DNA from: Boseongicola sp.
Lineage (GTDB): Bacteria; Pseudomonadota; Alphaproteobacteria; Rhodobacterales; Rhodobacteraceae
Reading direction: 5' to 3'
Assembly: GCA_014075275.1 (NCBI GenBank)
Contig: CP046179.1
Coordinates: forward strand, 3,171,932 to 3,235,931
DNA: 64,000 bases
Shown here: one piece after another, positions 34,636-44,239 of the stretch
Numbering within the stretch: position 1 is the first letter of the stretch
Layout: each line of letters opens with the position of its first letter
Program-made: the position numbers and the translations under genes
Notes under the pieces: model-generated
The model's input: the letters and a program-made list of their open reading frames with translations, nothing else
Databases searched by the model: none
What the model was told of the DNA's origin: nothing

Positions 34636-36804
34636 ATGACTCTTGACGACATTATCGCCTCGTTTCCCCATCTGACAGGTGACTCTATTGCTATCGGTTT
34701 TCGGGCCGAAGGCGAGCCTGACGTTTATCTGCAGTGGGTGAACGGCGGCTACGTGCACATGTTCGGTTACTCATCGGAAGAGGCTATTGGGCAGCCTGTT
34801 TCATGGGTTCATGATCCGGAACATGGCCAAGATTTTGTTGCCCAGGTCCGGCCTAAATTCGACGCAGGTGAACGCGTTGCATCCGGCGAAACGTATTGCT
34901 GGACCAAATCGGGCGAGCGGATTTGGACAAGCGTTATGATTTTCGTCGTGCCGGTAGAGGGTGGGCGGTACAACGTCGCGTTATACAGGGATCACTCGGC
35001 TCTAAAAGGCAGGGAACTGGCGGCCGAGGCGGCATTGTCGGAACGGGACTCTGCTGTTCGCGAACACAAAGACCTTCAATCCCGCCTTATTGCTGCGATC
35101 AACGCAGTTCCGGATCCGCTGGCAATCTGGGACAGCAATTTTCGTTTGGTGGTCTGTAACAGGGCTTTCTCACCTCGAATTCTAGGCAGAAAAGTATCGT
35201 TGCCTGCGGGCACGCGTGTCGAAGATGTACTAAGGCTTGCCTCATATTCCGGCCAGTTTGCTGAAGCAGTTGGAAACGAAGAAAATTGGGCGACGACTGC
35301 CATTGCAGATGTTCGAAATGGTCCCATTCGCCACACAACGCGATTTTCTGACGGCGCCGTTCACAGCGTAATCAGCCACCATCCACCCAATGGTGATACG
35401 CTTGTACTTTCAGTCAATATTACGGATCTCGAAAACGAGAAGCTACAGCGCGACAGCTACGCCAAACAACTGGAACAGGCTAACGAGTTGGCTCAGTTTC
35501 AGTCCCTGCATGATGAATTGACCGGGCTGAAAAACCGTCGACATCTTGCCGAGGCCCTGCAAAAAAACATCCAACGCCGCGCACGCGAAGGCGGGCATAT
35601 TGCGGTGCTCCACATCGATCTCGATCGCTTCAAGCAAATCAATGATACGCGCGGTCATGCTGTTGGCGACAGCGTCTTACAAACTGTCGCAGATCGAATT
35701 TCTGATGTCATTCAGGACAGTGATGATCTGGCAAGAATTGGCGGTGACGAGTTTGTTGTGCTGCGATACTGCGAAACCGAAGAAGATATTCCAACCCGGC
35801 TGGGGACCAGGATTGTCGAAGTTCTGTCGAAGCCCATTCTCCACGGCGGCAAAGAACTACGGATCGGCGCAAGCGTAGGTATCGCGGCTACTACATTCTC
35901 AGAGCAGGATGATCTGCTGACGGACTCGGATATTGCGCTATACAAAGCCAAATCTACTGGTCGAGGATGTGTCTGTTTGTTCGAACAGGCAGATTTCGAT
36001 GCCATGGCCCGAACCAAGCAATTGTCGGACGAAGTTCTGCGTGCACTTGAATGCCGAGAATTTGTGCCATTTTACCAGGTTCAGGTCGATGCTGCCACAA
36101 AGTCTATTGTCGGATTAGAGGCATTAGCGCGCTGGCAACACCCTGACCGGGGCATCGTTATGCCGGACGAATTCCTGCCCATTGCCGAGGACCTGAACGT
36201 TGTAGATCAGATTGACCAAATGATCTTTGATATGGCTTTGCAGGAAGGCATAGAGCGGTTTGCCGATGATTTTGCACCGGCTTTGTCCTTTAATGTCAGT
36301 CACAAACGTCTAATGTCCCGCGATCTCATAAATGCGGCGGAACGCGCGAAACTTTATCGTGGCGGGGTGTCGTTCGAACTGTTGGAATCTATATTTCTGG
36401 ACGACACGGACGAAAGTGCGCGCTTGCAGCTAGATGCACTGCGTGATTCAGGTGTCCAGATTGAAGTTGATGATTTCGGCAGCGGTCACGCTTCGATTAT
36501 TGCCTTAGAGCAAGTGGCACCACATCGATTGAAAATCGACCGACGACTCGTGTCCTCAGTTACCGCTTCTCGAAGATCTGCCGGGATGGTTCAGGCCATT
36601 GTATCGTTGGGACGGTCATTAGACATCGCGGTCACTGCCGAAGGCGTCGAAACTCGGCGACAGGCTGACCTCTTGCACAAACTGGGTTGTGATCGGCTTC
36701 AGGGCTTCTACTTCGGACGCCCGAAACCGATGAGCAAAATCGTTTTTGAAACGGCGTGGGAACCCGGGGCCTCAATGCCGCGCCAGGTTGACCTAGGGTT
36801 TTGA
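34636..36804 (+). CDS. PAS-GGDEF-EAL cyclic-di-GMP signalling protein
   Basis: The product is 722 aa, cytosolic, with no transmembrane segment. An N-terminal PAS domain occupies about residues 20-115 (YVHMFGYSSEEAIGQPVSWV). A coiled-coil linker and a second PAS-like segment follow at about 155-265 (AINAVPDPLAIWDSNFRLVV). The GGDEF motif is intact at 369-373 (ARIGGDEFVVL). The EAL domain has EAL at 495-497 and retains FNVSHKRL, FELLESIF, VDDFGSGHASI and AEGVETRRQ. Both synthesis and hydrolysis of c-di-GMP are therefore possible. The 3' end overlaps the convergent DUF1244 gene by 12 bp. Confidence 0.9.
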   Translation: MTLDDIIASFPHLTGDSIAIGFRAEGEPDVYLQWVNGGYVHMFGYSSEEAIGQPVSWVHDPEHGQDFVAQVRPKFDAGERVASGETYCWTKSGERIWTSVMIFVVPVEGGRYNVALYRDHSALKGRELAAEAALSERDSAVREHKDLQSRLIAAINAVPDPLAIWDSNFRLVVCNRAFSPRILGRKVSLPAGTRVEDVLRLASYSGQFAEAVGNEENWATTAIADVRNGPIRHTTRFSDGAVHSVISHHPPNGDTLVLSVNITDLENEKLQRDSYAKQLEQANELAQFQSLHDELTGLKNRRHLAEALQKNIQRRAREGGHIAVLHIDLDRFKQINDTRGHAVGDSVLQTVADRISDVIQDSDDLARIGGDEFVVLRYCETEEDIPTRLGTRIVEVLSKPILHGGKELRIGASVGIAATTFSEQDDLLTDSDIALYKAKSTGRGCVCLFEQADFDAMARTKQLSDEVLRALECREFVPFYQVQVDAATKSIVGLEALARWQHPDRGIVMPDEFLPIAEDLNVVDQIDQMIFDMALQEGIERFADDFAPALSFNVSHKRLMSRDLINAAERAKLYRGGVSFELLESIFLDDTDESARLQLDALRDSGVQIEVDDFGSGHASIIALEQVAPHRLKIDRRLVSSVTASRRSAGMVQAIVSLGRSLDIAVTAEGVETRRQADLLHKLGCDRLQGFYFGRPKPMSKIVFETAWEPGASMPRQVDLGF

Positions 36805-37107
36805 CGTTACATTCTCTTCAAAGGCCTTTTCGAACGCCGTGTTTTGCGTCGCTGATGCCTCTGTTTGGTACTTATCTTTCCATTCAGCGTAAGGCATTCC
36901 ATAAAATGCCTCGCGTCCCTGTTCTTTGGTCATTGGGATTTCGCGTTCGGTTGCTGCTTCCTGATACCAGCGGCCCAAACAATTTCGGCAGAAGCCGGCC
37001 AAGTTCATCAGGTCGATGTTCTGAACATCGGTACGGTCTTCCATCAGATGCTTCTGAAGCCTGCGATACGCCGCAGCCTCAAGCTCAAGCTGTGTTTGCG
37101 GGTCCAT
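36793..37107 (-). CDS. DUF1244 protein
   Basis: The product is 104 aa. The core AAAYRRLQKHLMEDRTDVQN, then IDLMNLAGFCRNCLGRWYQE (with a Cys-x2-Cys) and KEQGREAFYGMPYAEWKD is the DUF1244 signature. The function is unknown. It follows the N-formylglutamate amidohydrolase gene with 1 bp between, in one transcript. Confidence 0.85.
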   Translation of the reverse strand: MDPQTQLELEAAAYRRLQKHLMEDRTDVQNIDLMNLAGFCRNCLGRWYQEAATEREIPMTKEQGREAFYGMPYAEWKDKYQTEASATQNTAFEKAFEENVTSKP

Positions 37108-37108
37108 A

Positions 37109-37879
37109 TTATACTCCTGTAGCTTCGGCCATTGACAAGGCCTCGGGCAGAAGCTGTGCATACCTGTCGGCCCATTTGGTTTGCCCTATGTCGTCGGCGA
37201 TCAAATCGTTCCTGATCTCAATCAAGGTATTCTGCCGCCCATGCGCAATACCATGGCGATCAATTGTGTCGCCTCTCAAAAAACCGGAATAAGGCTGGTT
37301 TTCTCCAACCACCATTCGATCTTCACGGCGCAACAGTTCGATCAGCGGTCGCGAAAGGCGATCATCGTCCGCGAAAAGCAAGCCCGTTTGCCAAGGGCGC
37401 AAGGCACGCCCGCGAAACCGAGGCGTGAATGAATGCACCGAGATTATGACTGTGTCTTCCTGACGGCCAGCCATCTCGGCGACAGCTGAGTGATAAGGCC
37501 AGTAGCATTTTTGAAGGCGCTCGTTGATTCCGTCTTCGGTAATTCCCCGATTGGCAGGAATAAGTGTGCCGTCATAAAGCTGCATGACCAGTGTCGGATC
37601 ATCCTCACCCCTATTGGGGTCGATGACCAGTCGCGAGAAATTCGACAAAACCACCGGCGCGCCTAGACGCTCAGCAAGCCGAATGGCAACTCCCGAGGCC
37701 CCAACATCATACGCTATGTGGCGCGCCATATCGTCATTGTTTATGCCCAAGCTGCCGCCATTTACCCAATCGGGCACCCGGTTCGTGGCATGGTCGCAAA
37801 TGACCAACAACCGTGATGCACGGTCTCCACCAAGTATCATTACCGGGTCCCAGTCTAAATTTTGGGCAATATTCTGCAT
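37109..37879 (-). CDS. N-formylglutamate amidohydrolase
   Basis: The product is 256 aa. The family signatures are LLVICDHATNRVPDWVNG, DMARHIAYDVGASGVA, NFSRLVIDPNRGEDDPTLV and TVIISVHSFTPRFRGRALRP. The enzyme frees L-glutamate from N-formylglutamate in histidine breakdown, but no other hut genes are here, so another N-acyl substrate is possible. First gene of a two-gene operon with the DUF1244 gene. Confidence 0.88.
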   Translation of the reverse strand: MQNIAQNLDWDPVMILGGDRASRLLVICDHATNRVPDWVNGGSLGINNDDMARHIAYDVGASGVAIRLAERLGAPVVLSNFSRLVIDPNRGEDDPTLVMQLYDGTLIPANRGITEDGINERLQKCYWPYHSAVAEMAGRQEDTVIISVHSFTPRFRGRALRPWQTGLLFADDDRLSRPLIELLRREDRMVVGENQPYSGFLRGDTIDRHGIAHGRQNTLIEIRNDLIADDIGQTKWADRYAQLLPEALSMAEATGV

Positions 37880-37985
37880 AAAGCTTCTCTAACCACACCG
37901 TTACAAAAGCGCCAGTTGTCACGCGCTAACATTTGCGGCAATAGAGGCGCAACAAAAGCTGACATCGACAAAAAGGACCCCTCAC

Positions 37986-39431
37986 ATGCGGCGCCAGCGC
38001 AATGTAAAGATCGTGGCCACCCTTGGCCCAGCCTCCAGCGACTATGAAACCATCCGCGCGCTCAGTGATGCCGGAGCCGACGTTTTCCGGCTGAATATGA
38101 GCCACGGGACGCACGCTGAAATAGGTGAAAGACATCGCATCATTCGTGAAATTGAAGGCGAGACAGGCCGCCCGATTGGCATCCTTGCTGATTTGCAGGG
38201 ACCGAAATTGCGCGTCGGTGTCTTAGCGAACGAAGAAGAGGAATTGGAAGAAGGTCAGGCTTTCAGACTTGATCTCGATTCCGCCGACGGAGACGGAACG
38301 CGCGTTCAGTTGCCGCACAAAGAAATCTTTGATGCGCTTGAACCCGGCGCGCACCTTTTGGTCAACGATGGGAAAATCAAGTTAATTGTCGAAGAATGCG
38401 GTGGAGACTTCGCAAATTGCAAAGTCGTGGTTGGCGGCACAATCTCGAATCGCAAGGGCGTGAACGTGCCGGATGTTGTATTGCCGGTGGCCGCACTCAG
38501 CGAAAAAGACCGCAAGGATCTCGAGTTTGTGTGTCGCCTTGGCATTGATTGGCTGGCGCTGTCTTTTGTTCAGCGACCAACTGACGTTGCTGAAGCGCGT
38601 GAATTGGCGCAGGGCCGCGCAGCAATTCTGTCGAAGATCGAAAAGCCCGCTTCGGTCAAGGAATTCGAGAACATTCTGGCCGTCTCGGACGGCATCATGG
38701 TGGCAAGGGGCGATCTTGGCGTTGAGCTTCCGGTCCAAAACGTTCCGCCCATTCAAAAACGCCTTGTGCGCAAGTGCCGCTCGGCCGCCAAACCCGTGAT
38801 TGTCGCAACCCAGATGTTGGAATCGATGATTGAAAGCCCCATGCCAACACGTGCCGAAGTATCGGACGTCGCTGCGGCGATATATGAAGGCGCGGATGCG
38901 GTAATGTTGTCGGCTGAAAGTGCTGCGGGTGACTATCCCATCGAGGCCGTGCAGACGATGAATGCAGTGGCTTGCGAGGTTGAAGATGATCCAACGTATC
39001 GTGAAGTGATCGAAGCCAGTCGCGGTGGCATGAAACAATCCGTTGCAGACGGAATTGTCTCGGCTGCCCGTGAAATTGCAGAAACAGCTGATATTAAGGT
39101 TATTTGTTGCTTCTCGCAGTCAGGCAAAACGGCCTCGCTTGTGGCGCGTGAACGTCCCCGTGTGCCAATTATTGCGCTGACGTCGATGATGGGCACCGCA
39201 CGCAGATTATCCCTGACGTGGGGACTTCATTGCGTCAAAACTGACGAGGTTGATCGGTTTAAGTCGGCTGTGGTGAACGCCGCCCGCGCTGCACGGATCA
39301 ATGGTTTTGCCGAGCCAACCGACCAGATTGTCGTGACTGCTGGCGTACCTTTCGGACAATCTGGGACAACCAATATTTTGCGCGTTGCTCCCTGCGACGA
39401 AAGATTGATTTTGCCCGCCGATCCAGAGTAA
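37986..39431 (+). CDS. pyk: Pyruvate kinase
   Basis: The product is 481 aa. It converts phosphoenolpyruvate and ADP to pyruvate and ATP. N-terminal VKIVATLGPASSDYE, the substrate block SKIEKPASVKEFENILAVSD, then GIMVARGDLGVELPVQNVP and the effector-site C-terminal domain are all complete. AAAGGA precedes the ATG. It diverges from the N-formylglutamate amidohydrolase gene. Confidence 0.97.
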   Translation: MRRQRNVKIVATLGPASSDYETIRALSDAGADVFRLNMSHGTHAEIGERHRIIREIEGETGRPIGILADLQGPKLRVGVLANEEEELEEGQAFRLDLDSADGDGTRVQLPHKEIFDALEPGAHLLVNDGKIKLIVEECGGDFANCKVVVGGTISNRKGVNVPDVVLPVAALSEKDRKDLEFVCRLGIDWLALSFVQRPTDVAEARELAQGRAAILSKIEKPASVKEFENILAVSDGIMVARGDLGVELPVQNVPPIQKRLVRKCRSAAKPVIVATQMLESMIESPMPTRAEVSDVAAAIYEGADAVMLSAESAAGDYPIEAVQTMNAVACEVEDDPTYREVIEASRGGMKQSVADGIVSAAREIAETADIKVICCFSQSGKTASLVARERPRVPIIALTSMMGTARRLSLTWGLHCVKTDEVDRFKSAVVNAARAARINGFAEPTDQIVVTAGVPFGQSGTTNILRVAPCDERLILPADPE

Positions 39432-39462
39432 AATTCGCCCAGCGGGGGCGAAAGGAAGGCAA

Positions 39463-39684
39463 ATGGCAGCCTATACTGACGCTTTTATGATCGTTGGAAT
39501 TTTGATTCTTGCGGCAGCTTTTCCTGCCGCAGTAGGGGCTTTTTCGCGTGGAAGGTCGCCACGAGCGGCGATTTTGGCCTTGATGGTCGGAGGCGTGCTG
39601 ATTGTGATGGCAAACAGCTCTCGCCCCGGTGGTTACAAGATGGAAGAATTTCCTAGTCTCTTTCTCAGCATCTTCACCGGATAA
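39463..39684 (+). CDS. Small two-helix membrane protein
   Basis: The product is 73 aa with two hydrophobic segments (about residues 7-26 and 37-51), separated by GRSPR. GAAAGGAAGG lies before the ATG. It sits between pyk and rpmI, 31 bp after pyk, and may be co-transcribed with it. The function is unknown. Confidence 0.65.
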   Translation: MAAYTDAFMIVGILILAAAFPAAVGAFSRGRSPRAAILALMVGGVLIVMANSSRPGGYKMEEFPSLFLSIFTG

Positions 39685-39804
39685 ATATCGCCACTTTTCC
39701 CTTGCCACACAGGCAGATCCCGGTTAATTCGCGCACTTCGACGGGTCCGCCGGCCAAGTGGCATGCCGAGTGGGCCGTGAACCGTCCGACTAAAGGAGAT
39801 GGAA

Positions 39805-40005
39805 ATGCCTAAGATGAAGACAAAGTCGAGCGCCAAAAAGCGCTTCAAAGTGACCGCGACCGGTAAGGTCGTTGGTGGCCAGGCTGGTAAACGGCACGGC
39901 ATGATCAAGCGGTCCAACAAGTTCCTGCGCAACGCACGTGGCACCAATGTGCTCAGCGAGCCGGATCAGAAGTTGGTCAAATCTTACATGCCATATAGCC
40001 GTTAA
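39805..40005 (+). CDS. rpmI: 50S ribosomal protein L35
   Basis: The product is 66 aa: [31 protein letters not shown] and the rest are typical of L35. AAAGGAGAT lies upstream of ATG 39805; an in-frame ATG at 39799 is too close to it. The 120-bp leader before it may hold the promoter; I do not see infC nearby. Confidence 0.97.
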   Translation: MPKMKTKSSAKKRFKVTATGKVVGGQAGKRHGMIKRSNKFLRNARGTNVLSEPDQKLVKSYMPYSR

Positions 40006-40016
40006 GGAGCCTTAAA

Positions 40017-40379
40017 ATGCCAAGAACCAAGGGTGGGACAGTTACCCACGCGCGTCACAAGAAGGTCATTAAAGCCGCTAAAGGTTATTATGGCCGTCGC
40101 AAAAGCAACTTCCGCACTGCAACGCAGGCGGTCGATAAAGCCAACCAATACGCCACGCGCGACCGCAAGAACCGCAAGCGCAATTTCCGCGCTTTGTGGA
40201 TCCAGCGGATCAACGCAGCCGTGCGCAGCCACGACGAGGCACTGACGTACTCGCGCTTCATCAATGGCCTGTCGCTTGCAGGTGTTGAAGTGGACCGCAA
40301 GGTCCTCGCTGACCTCGCCGTGCACGAACCAGAAGCGTTCGGTGCCATCGTCGAAAAGGCGAAGGCCGCTCTGGCCTGA
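40017..40379 (+). CDS. rplT: 50S ribosomal protein L20
   Basis: The product is 120 aa: [20 protein letters not shown], then [20 protein letters not shown] and the [12 protein letters not shown] end are standard for L20. TAAGGAG precedes the ATG, 11 bp after rpmI. A rho-independent terminator follows. Confidence 0.97.
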   Translation: MPRTKGGTVTHARHKKVIKAAKGYYGRRKSNFRTATQAVDKANQYATRDRKNRKRNFRALWIQRINAAVRSHDEALTYSRFINGLSLAGVEVDRKVLADLAVHEPEAFGAIVEKAKAALA

Positions 40380-40404
40380 TTTGTCGCCATATATCTGGAA
40401 TTCG

Positions 40405-40438
40405 AAAGCCGCGAGCTCAGTGAGTTTCGCGGCTTTTT
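40405..40438 (+). terminator. Rho-independent terminator of rpmI-rplT
   Basis: AAAGCCGCGA (40405-40414) pairs with TCGCGGCTTT (40427-40436) around a short loop, followed by TT. Confidence 0.85.
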
Positions 40439-40522
40439 CGTGTCCTTAAGCTGCACTTGGAATTCACTTGAACCGGCGCTAGTGTCACGTCAATTATTCC
40501 CGGCAAAGCAAAGGAACAGGCA

Positions 40523-40792
40523 ATCGAGACGCTTTTCGCGGATCTAGAGAAGGAAATTCTTGGCCTCATCGGGGGCGCAATTTTCCTTGGTTCCTGGATG
40601 CTTCAAGCGCTGGAATCGCGGCGGGCTGGCGAGCCGGTCGTGTCCATGAAATTTTTCCTGATACGGGCGGTGGCATGCGCGCTTTTGACGGTCGAAGGTT
40701 TTCGCGCAGGATCGCTGTCGGTGGTCATCGTTATGTTTGCGACGATGCTCTTGATGCTGTTCAACGTCGGTTTATTGATCAAAAAGCGCTGA
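40523..40792 (+). CDS. Lipid A biosynthesis N-terminal-like (LAB_N) small membrane protein, unusual start
   Basis: The frame reads EILGLIGGAIFLGSWMLQAL, then ESRRAGEPVVSMKFFLIRAV and a final helix pair, matching the LAB_N (PF07578) pattern of short membrane proteins (89 aa from 40523). No ATG, GTG or TTG exists in this frame between the upstream stop at 40469 and ATG 40598, which would cut the first helix off. An AAGGAACAGG ribosome-binding sequence (40511-40520) lies just before ATC at 40523. The start is therefore either ATC or a lost ATG; the feature is placed at ATC on that basis. The last 14 bp overlap the convergent methyltransferase gene. Confidence 0.5.
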   Translation: METLFADLEKEILGLIGGAIFLGSWMLQALESRRAGEPVVSMKFFLIRAVACALLTVEGFRAGSLSVVIVMFATMLLMLFNVGLLIKKR

Positions 40793-41498
40793 GCGTCTCT
40801 TCTGATCTGGCAATTAACGTTGTCGAATCTGAGATAGGCAGGCTTACCGCCAATCCATCAAACCGTCTAAACGGAAGACCGCAGTCCGAAATGGCATCCT
40901 TGTAGCGCTGACGTTTAGTGTCATCGAAGACAATTATGCCATCGGCCTTCAATCTGCCAACCGCTTCGGTCAGGCACGCTTCGCGCGAGCGCCCATCAAT
41001 GACAATGACATCGAACTCGCCCTCAGCGGACCGGATGGCGCGAACAAAGTCGTCGAAATACTGCCCTTCAAATCCACGCTTGCGTGATGCGATTTCTCCT
41101 GTTTCCAGCGCTGGCGTCAGTTTGACAGTGACGTGACCGGCATTCTGCAATTTGGCGGCCAAATTTTGATGCCAGTTTGCATCAAACTCGGCGGAAATGA
41201 CCTCTCCCGATCTCTTTGCCAGCCAAAGCGTACTTGCGCCGCTGCCCCATTCAAAAACGCGCGCGCCGGGATTTTGGATAAGAAACTTCGAAACTGCGTC
41301 GATTGCATCGTAAGTCCACCATGGAACGCCCAGACGTTCCATGTCGTCCAGGTCATAAATGGCAAACAGCGAACGAAACCATCGCGCGCGACGGTTTTCG
41401 CTTTTTTCAAGGCGGTCCAGTAATCCCGTTGGTTTCAGCAGTGTGCGAACGACCCTAATGCACGCAACGTATGCGCGCTTTGCCAACAGATCGATCAT
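40779..41498 (-). CDS. Class I SAM-dependent methyltransferase-like protein
   Basis: The product is 239 aa. Motif I is ARVFEWGSGASTLWLAKRSG (about 78-98), followed by VISAEFDANWHQ and FDVIVIDGRSREACLTEAVG, then GIIVFDDTKRQRYKDA. This is the fold of a small-molecule or sugar methyltransferase. Its start overlaps the stop of the GT2 gene by 4 bp, so they are co-translated and probably act on the same glycolipid. Confidence 0.8.
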   Translation of the reverse strand: MIDLLAKRAYVACIRVVRTLLKPTGLLDRLEKSENRRARWFRSLFAIYDLDDMERLGVPWWTYDAIDAVSKFLIQNPGARVFEWGSGASTLWLAKRSGEVISAEFDANWHQNLAAKLQNAGHVTVKLTPALETGEIASRKRGFEGQYFDDFVRAIRSAEGEFDVIVIDGRSREACLTEAVGRLKADGIIVFDDTKRQRYKDAISDCGLPFRRFDGLAVSLPISDSTTLIARSEETLSAF

Positions 41499-42499
41499 TC
41501 AGGACGCTCCGATTTGTCATCCAGCGGTTGGGCAACATATTTGTCGTCTTCTCTCAGTTTCGATGCCAACACCAATTCTGCAATTAATCCGATGCCTAAC
41601 AATTGAACTCCGGTCACGACAAACAGGATTCCGATCTGCAAAAGCGGCCTTGTGCCAATCGGCCCCATTCCCAGCAGCCATAGAACCGAGAGATAGCCGA
41701 TGAAAAGTCCACCCAATCCCAGAATTGGCAGGCCGATCATGCCAAAAAAGTGCAATGGCCTGGCACCATAGCGCGTAATTAGCATCACCGTCAGCAAGTC
41801 CAGCAAGCCTTTCACCATTCGCGACCAGCCATACTTCGAAACGCCATGCTCGCGGGCGCGATGTTCGACTTCGATTTCGCGAACAGAGAAACCACCTGCA
41901 TTTGCCAATGCCGGGGTAAACCGATGCAACTCGCCATATAGATTTAAGTGGGAAAGAACCTCGCGACGATAGGCTTTGAAACCGCAATTAATGTCGTGAA
42001 TTTCGATGTTGAAGGCGCGCGAAGTCATGGCGTTGAAGATGCGTGATGGCAGTGTTTTGTCGATGGGATCGTGTCTTCGACGTTTCCAGCCACTGACCAA
42101 GTCAGCTCCGGATTGTATCTCTTCGATAAAGCGCGGTATTTCCTTGGGATCGTCCTGCAGATCGGCATCCATGGTTACCACCACATCTCCTGTAGCCACC
42201 CGAAACCCATAGGACAGGGCCGCTGCCTTGCCAAAATTCCGACGAAATCCGATCAATCTTAAATTATCGTGTCGTGCCGCAAGGTCTTGTGCCACTGATC
42301 GACTTTTATCGGTACTTCCGTCATCGACGAAGATAATCTCAAAAGGCGTGCCTAGCTCGCTTTCGACTGCGGAAAGTTCTTCATAAAGCGCAGCAAGGGT
42401 GTCTTCTTCGTTCAGAAAGGGCACCACAATTGAGACGCTTGTAATGCGATCCGTCGGCGGATGATCCGGTGCAGGTTGCAACTCGGTTTTTTTGGTCAT
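41495..42499 (-). CDS. Polyisoprenyl-phosphate glycosyltransferase, GT2 (DPM1/GtrB/ArnC-like)
   Basis: The product is 334 aa. The GT2 domain (SVVPFLNEEDTLAALYEELS-type start, EIIFVDDGSTDKSRSVAQD, VTMDADLQDDPKEIPRFIEE, VSGWKRRRHDP) is followed by two transmembrane helices (about 240-265 and 275-305). It loads a sugar onto undecaprenyl phosphate for later transfer. ATG 42499 is preferred over an in-frame TTG at 42511. Confidence 0.88.
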   Translation of the reverse strand: MTKKTELQPAPDHPPTDRITSVSIVVPFLNEEDTLAALYEELSAVESELGTPFEIIFVDDGSTDKSRSVAQDLAARHDNLRLIGFRRNFGKAAALSYGFRVATGDVVVTMDADLQDDPKEIPRFIEEIQSGADLVSGWKRRRHDPIDKTLPSRIFNAMTSRAFNIEIHDINCGFKAYRREVLSHLNLYGELHRFTPALANAGGFSVREIEVEHRAREHGVSKYGWSRMVKGLLDLLTVMLITRYGARPLHFFGMIGLPILGLGGLFIGYLSVLWLLGMGPIGTRPLLQIGILFVVTGVQLLGIGLIAELVLASKLREDDKYVAQPLDDKSERPE

Positions 42500-42608
42500 T
42501 GAACTCTGCAAACCCTGTATTTGCTGCTCTTATTGTCTATGGGCAACAACACTCGCCAAAGGAATTGCCCGGATTGCAACTTTATCCGGATCACTTATAG
42601 AGCGTGTC

Positions 42609-44168
42609 ATGGCCACGGATACTTTTTCTGCAACGCCGGATCGGGTCAAGCGATTGACCGCCTATGGCCTTATCGTCCTTTTGATTGTTGCATTTGGCGC
42701 ATGGACCATCTTCGAGCCTTTTGGCCGTGATCAGGCTATTCATGCAACGATCGCGGCAGGCCTGCTGAACGGTCAGACTACTTACGCGGAAATATACAAC
42801 ATTAAGCCTCCGATCACGACGGCCATTCACGCGCTGTCGCAGATCCTGTTCGGACACTCCGAAGCATCGATACGCCTGTTTGATCTCGTTTTTGTCGCCG
42901 CAACAGGTGCAGCGATGTGTGCATTACTGATGCGCCTTGGTTATTCGATCGTTGGCGCAACACTCGCGCCACTGGCATTCGCCGCTATCTACTATCCATC
43001 TTCGTTTTGGCATCGTGCCCAGACGGATGGTTGGGCGGGGCTGCTGATCATTTGGGCCTTGCTGTTACTCGTCATGGGATGGCAATCCCAAAAGGCGCGG
43101 CACGTCTTCTTCTCGGGCGTCATTTTGGCGTTGGCTTTTAGCCTGAAGTACACGATTGGCCCGATAGCATTGGTGATTTTTGTGCCAATCTTTGCAAGTG
43201 ATCTGCGACTGAGATTGGTTGATTTTCTATCCTTTGCTGCTGGCGGACTTGGCACATTGGTGATTTCCGGTGGGTTGCTCGCTGTGCTTGGCGCTTTTGA
43301 TGCATACGTCGAAATCCAGACGTTTATTTTGTCATACGCCTCGGGTTTTCGGGTCAGCGCACAATTCATACAGATGGAGCTTCTTTCAGTCTTGCTAAAG
43401 GCTCCGCTATTCGGATTGGCAATGTTCATTGGATTGGCGCTCACGATTTCCCGCGCGCTTTTTCCTGGCCGCGATCTGGCCGCCTGTCTGCTTGTTATCT
43501 GGTTGATAGCAGGATGGGTTTCACTCTGGATTCAAGGCAAAGGATTTCCGTATCACGCCCTACCATTCTTGGTGGCTCTTGCAGCATGCTCGGCATCTGC
43601 CTTTGATACGATCACAGCTTTCGTGAGGCACCGTTTGACCGACACGCGCACACAAAAGATCGTGGCGGTGATCGGAATTGTAGCACTGGCTTCGAACGCT
43701 CCCTTGAAACAGCCAATTGATGTTGCCAGGTCGCTGTTAACCGGTCAATCGCCGATGACCGAAGCAGATTTTTACGTCGAGACTGACTTCAGCTCTGCGG
43801 CCAATGCGGCGGCAACTGAGTTTCTTCAAAACGAGCTTCAGCCAAGCGAAACGCTGTTTGTCTGGGGCTATGATACGGGCCTCTATTTCACGACCAACCG
43901 CACGCCGTTGCACCGCTATCCCTACAGCTGGCCATTTTTGGTGAGTTTCTATGATCGCCGCTACGACGCTGATTTACTGGGTCGGCTGTTGGCGAATATG
44001 CCAGATGTCGTTGTTGTCCAGAACAATGACATGACACCCTGGGTGACCGGTCGCGCGGTCGACAGCCGCGGGGCGTTGGCCGAATTCCCGGCTTTGCAGA
44101 ATCTTATTGCAAGTCGCTATCGCAAGATCGGCGACAGCCCCAAATTTGAATACTACCGGCTGAATTAG
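42609..44168 (+). CDS. GT39/PMT-like (ArnT-type) membrane glycosyltransferase
   Basis: The product is 519 aa with about 10-12 transmembrane segments. The first periplasmic loop reads [20 protein letters not shown] then [18 protein letters not shown], the D-x-x...Y-x-KPP motif of the PMT/ArnT fold that takes sugar from a polyprenyl carrier. A soluble C-terminal part follows. It is divergent from the GT2 and methyltransferase genes, and together they suggest a lipid-linked sugar decoration system. The start at 42609 follows a short GCG-rich leader; no strong ribosome-binding site is seen. Confidence 0.7.
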   Translation: MATDTFSATPDRVKRLTAYGLIVLLIVAFGAWTIFEPFGRDQAIHATIAAGLLNGQTTYAEIYNIKPPITTAIHALSQILFGHSEASIRLFDLVFVAATGAAMCALLMRLGYSIVGATLAPLAFAAIYYPSSFWHRAQTDGWAGLLIIWALLLLVMGWQSQKARHVFFSGVILALAFSLKYTIGPIALVIFVPIFASDLRLRLVDFLSFAAGGLGTLVISGGLLAVLGAFDAYVEIQTFILSYASGFRVSAQFIQMELLSVLLKAPLFGLAMFIGLALTISRALFPGRDLAACLLVIWLIAGWVSLWIQGKGFPYHALPFLVALAACSASAFDTITAFVRHRLTDTRTQKIVAVIGIVALASNAPLKQPIDVARSLLTGQSPMTEADFYVETDFSSAANAAATEFLQNELQPSETLFVWGYDTGLYFTTNRTPLHRYPYSWPFLVSFYDRRYDADLLGRLLANMPDVVVVQNNDMTPWVTGRAVDSRGALAEFPALQNLIASRYRKIGDSPKFEYYRLN

Positions 44169-44239
44169 GGTCACCCGGACGACCTTGCTTTTCCAAGGCC
44201 CCAAGGCTAACCCGAGCAGGCTTAATGACGAGGGCGGAA

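Noticed and set aside
37109-37879. Histidine utilisation operon
   Set aside because: Only the amidohydrolase is present; hutH, hutU, hutI and a hut regulator are absent nearby.
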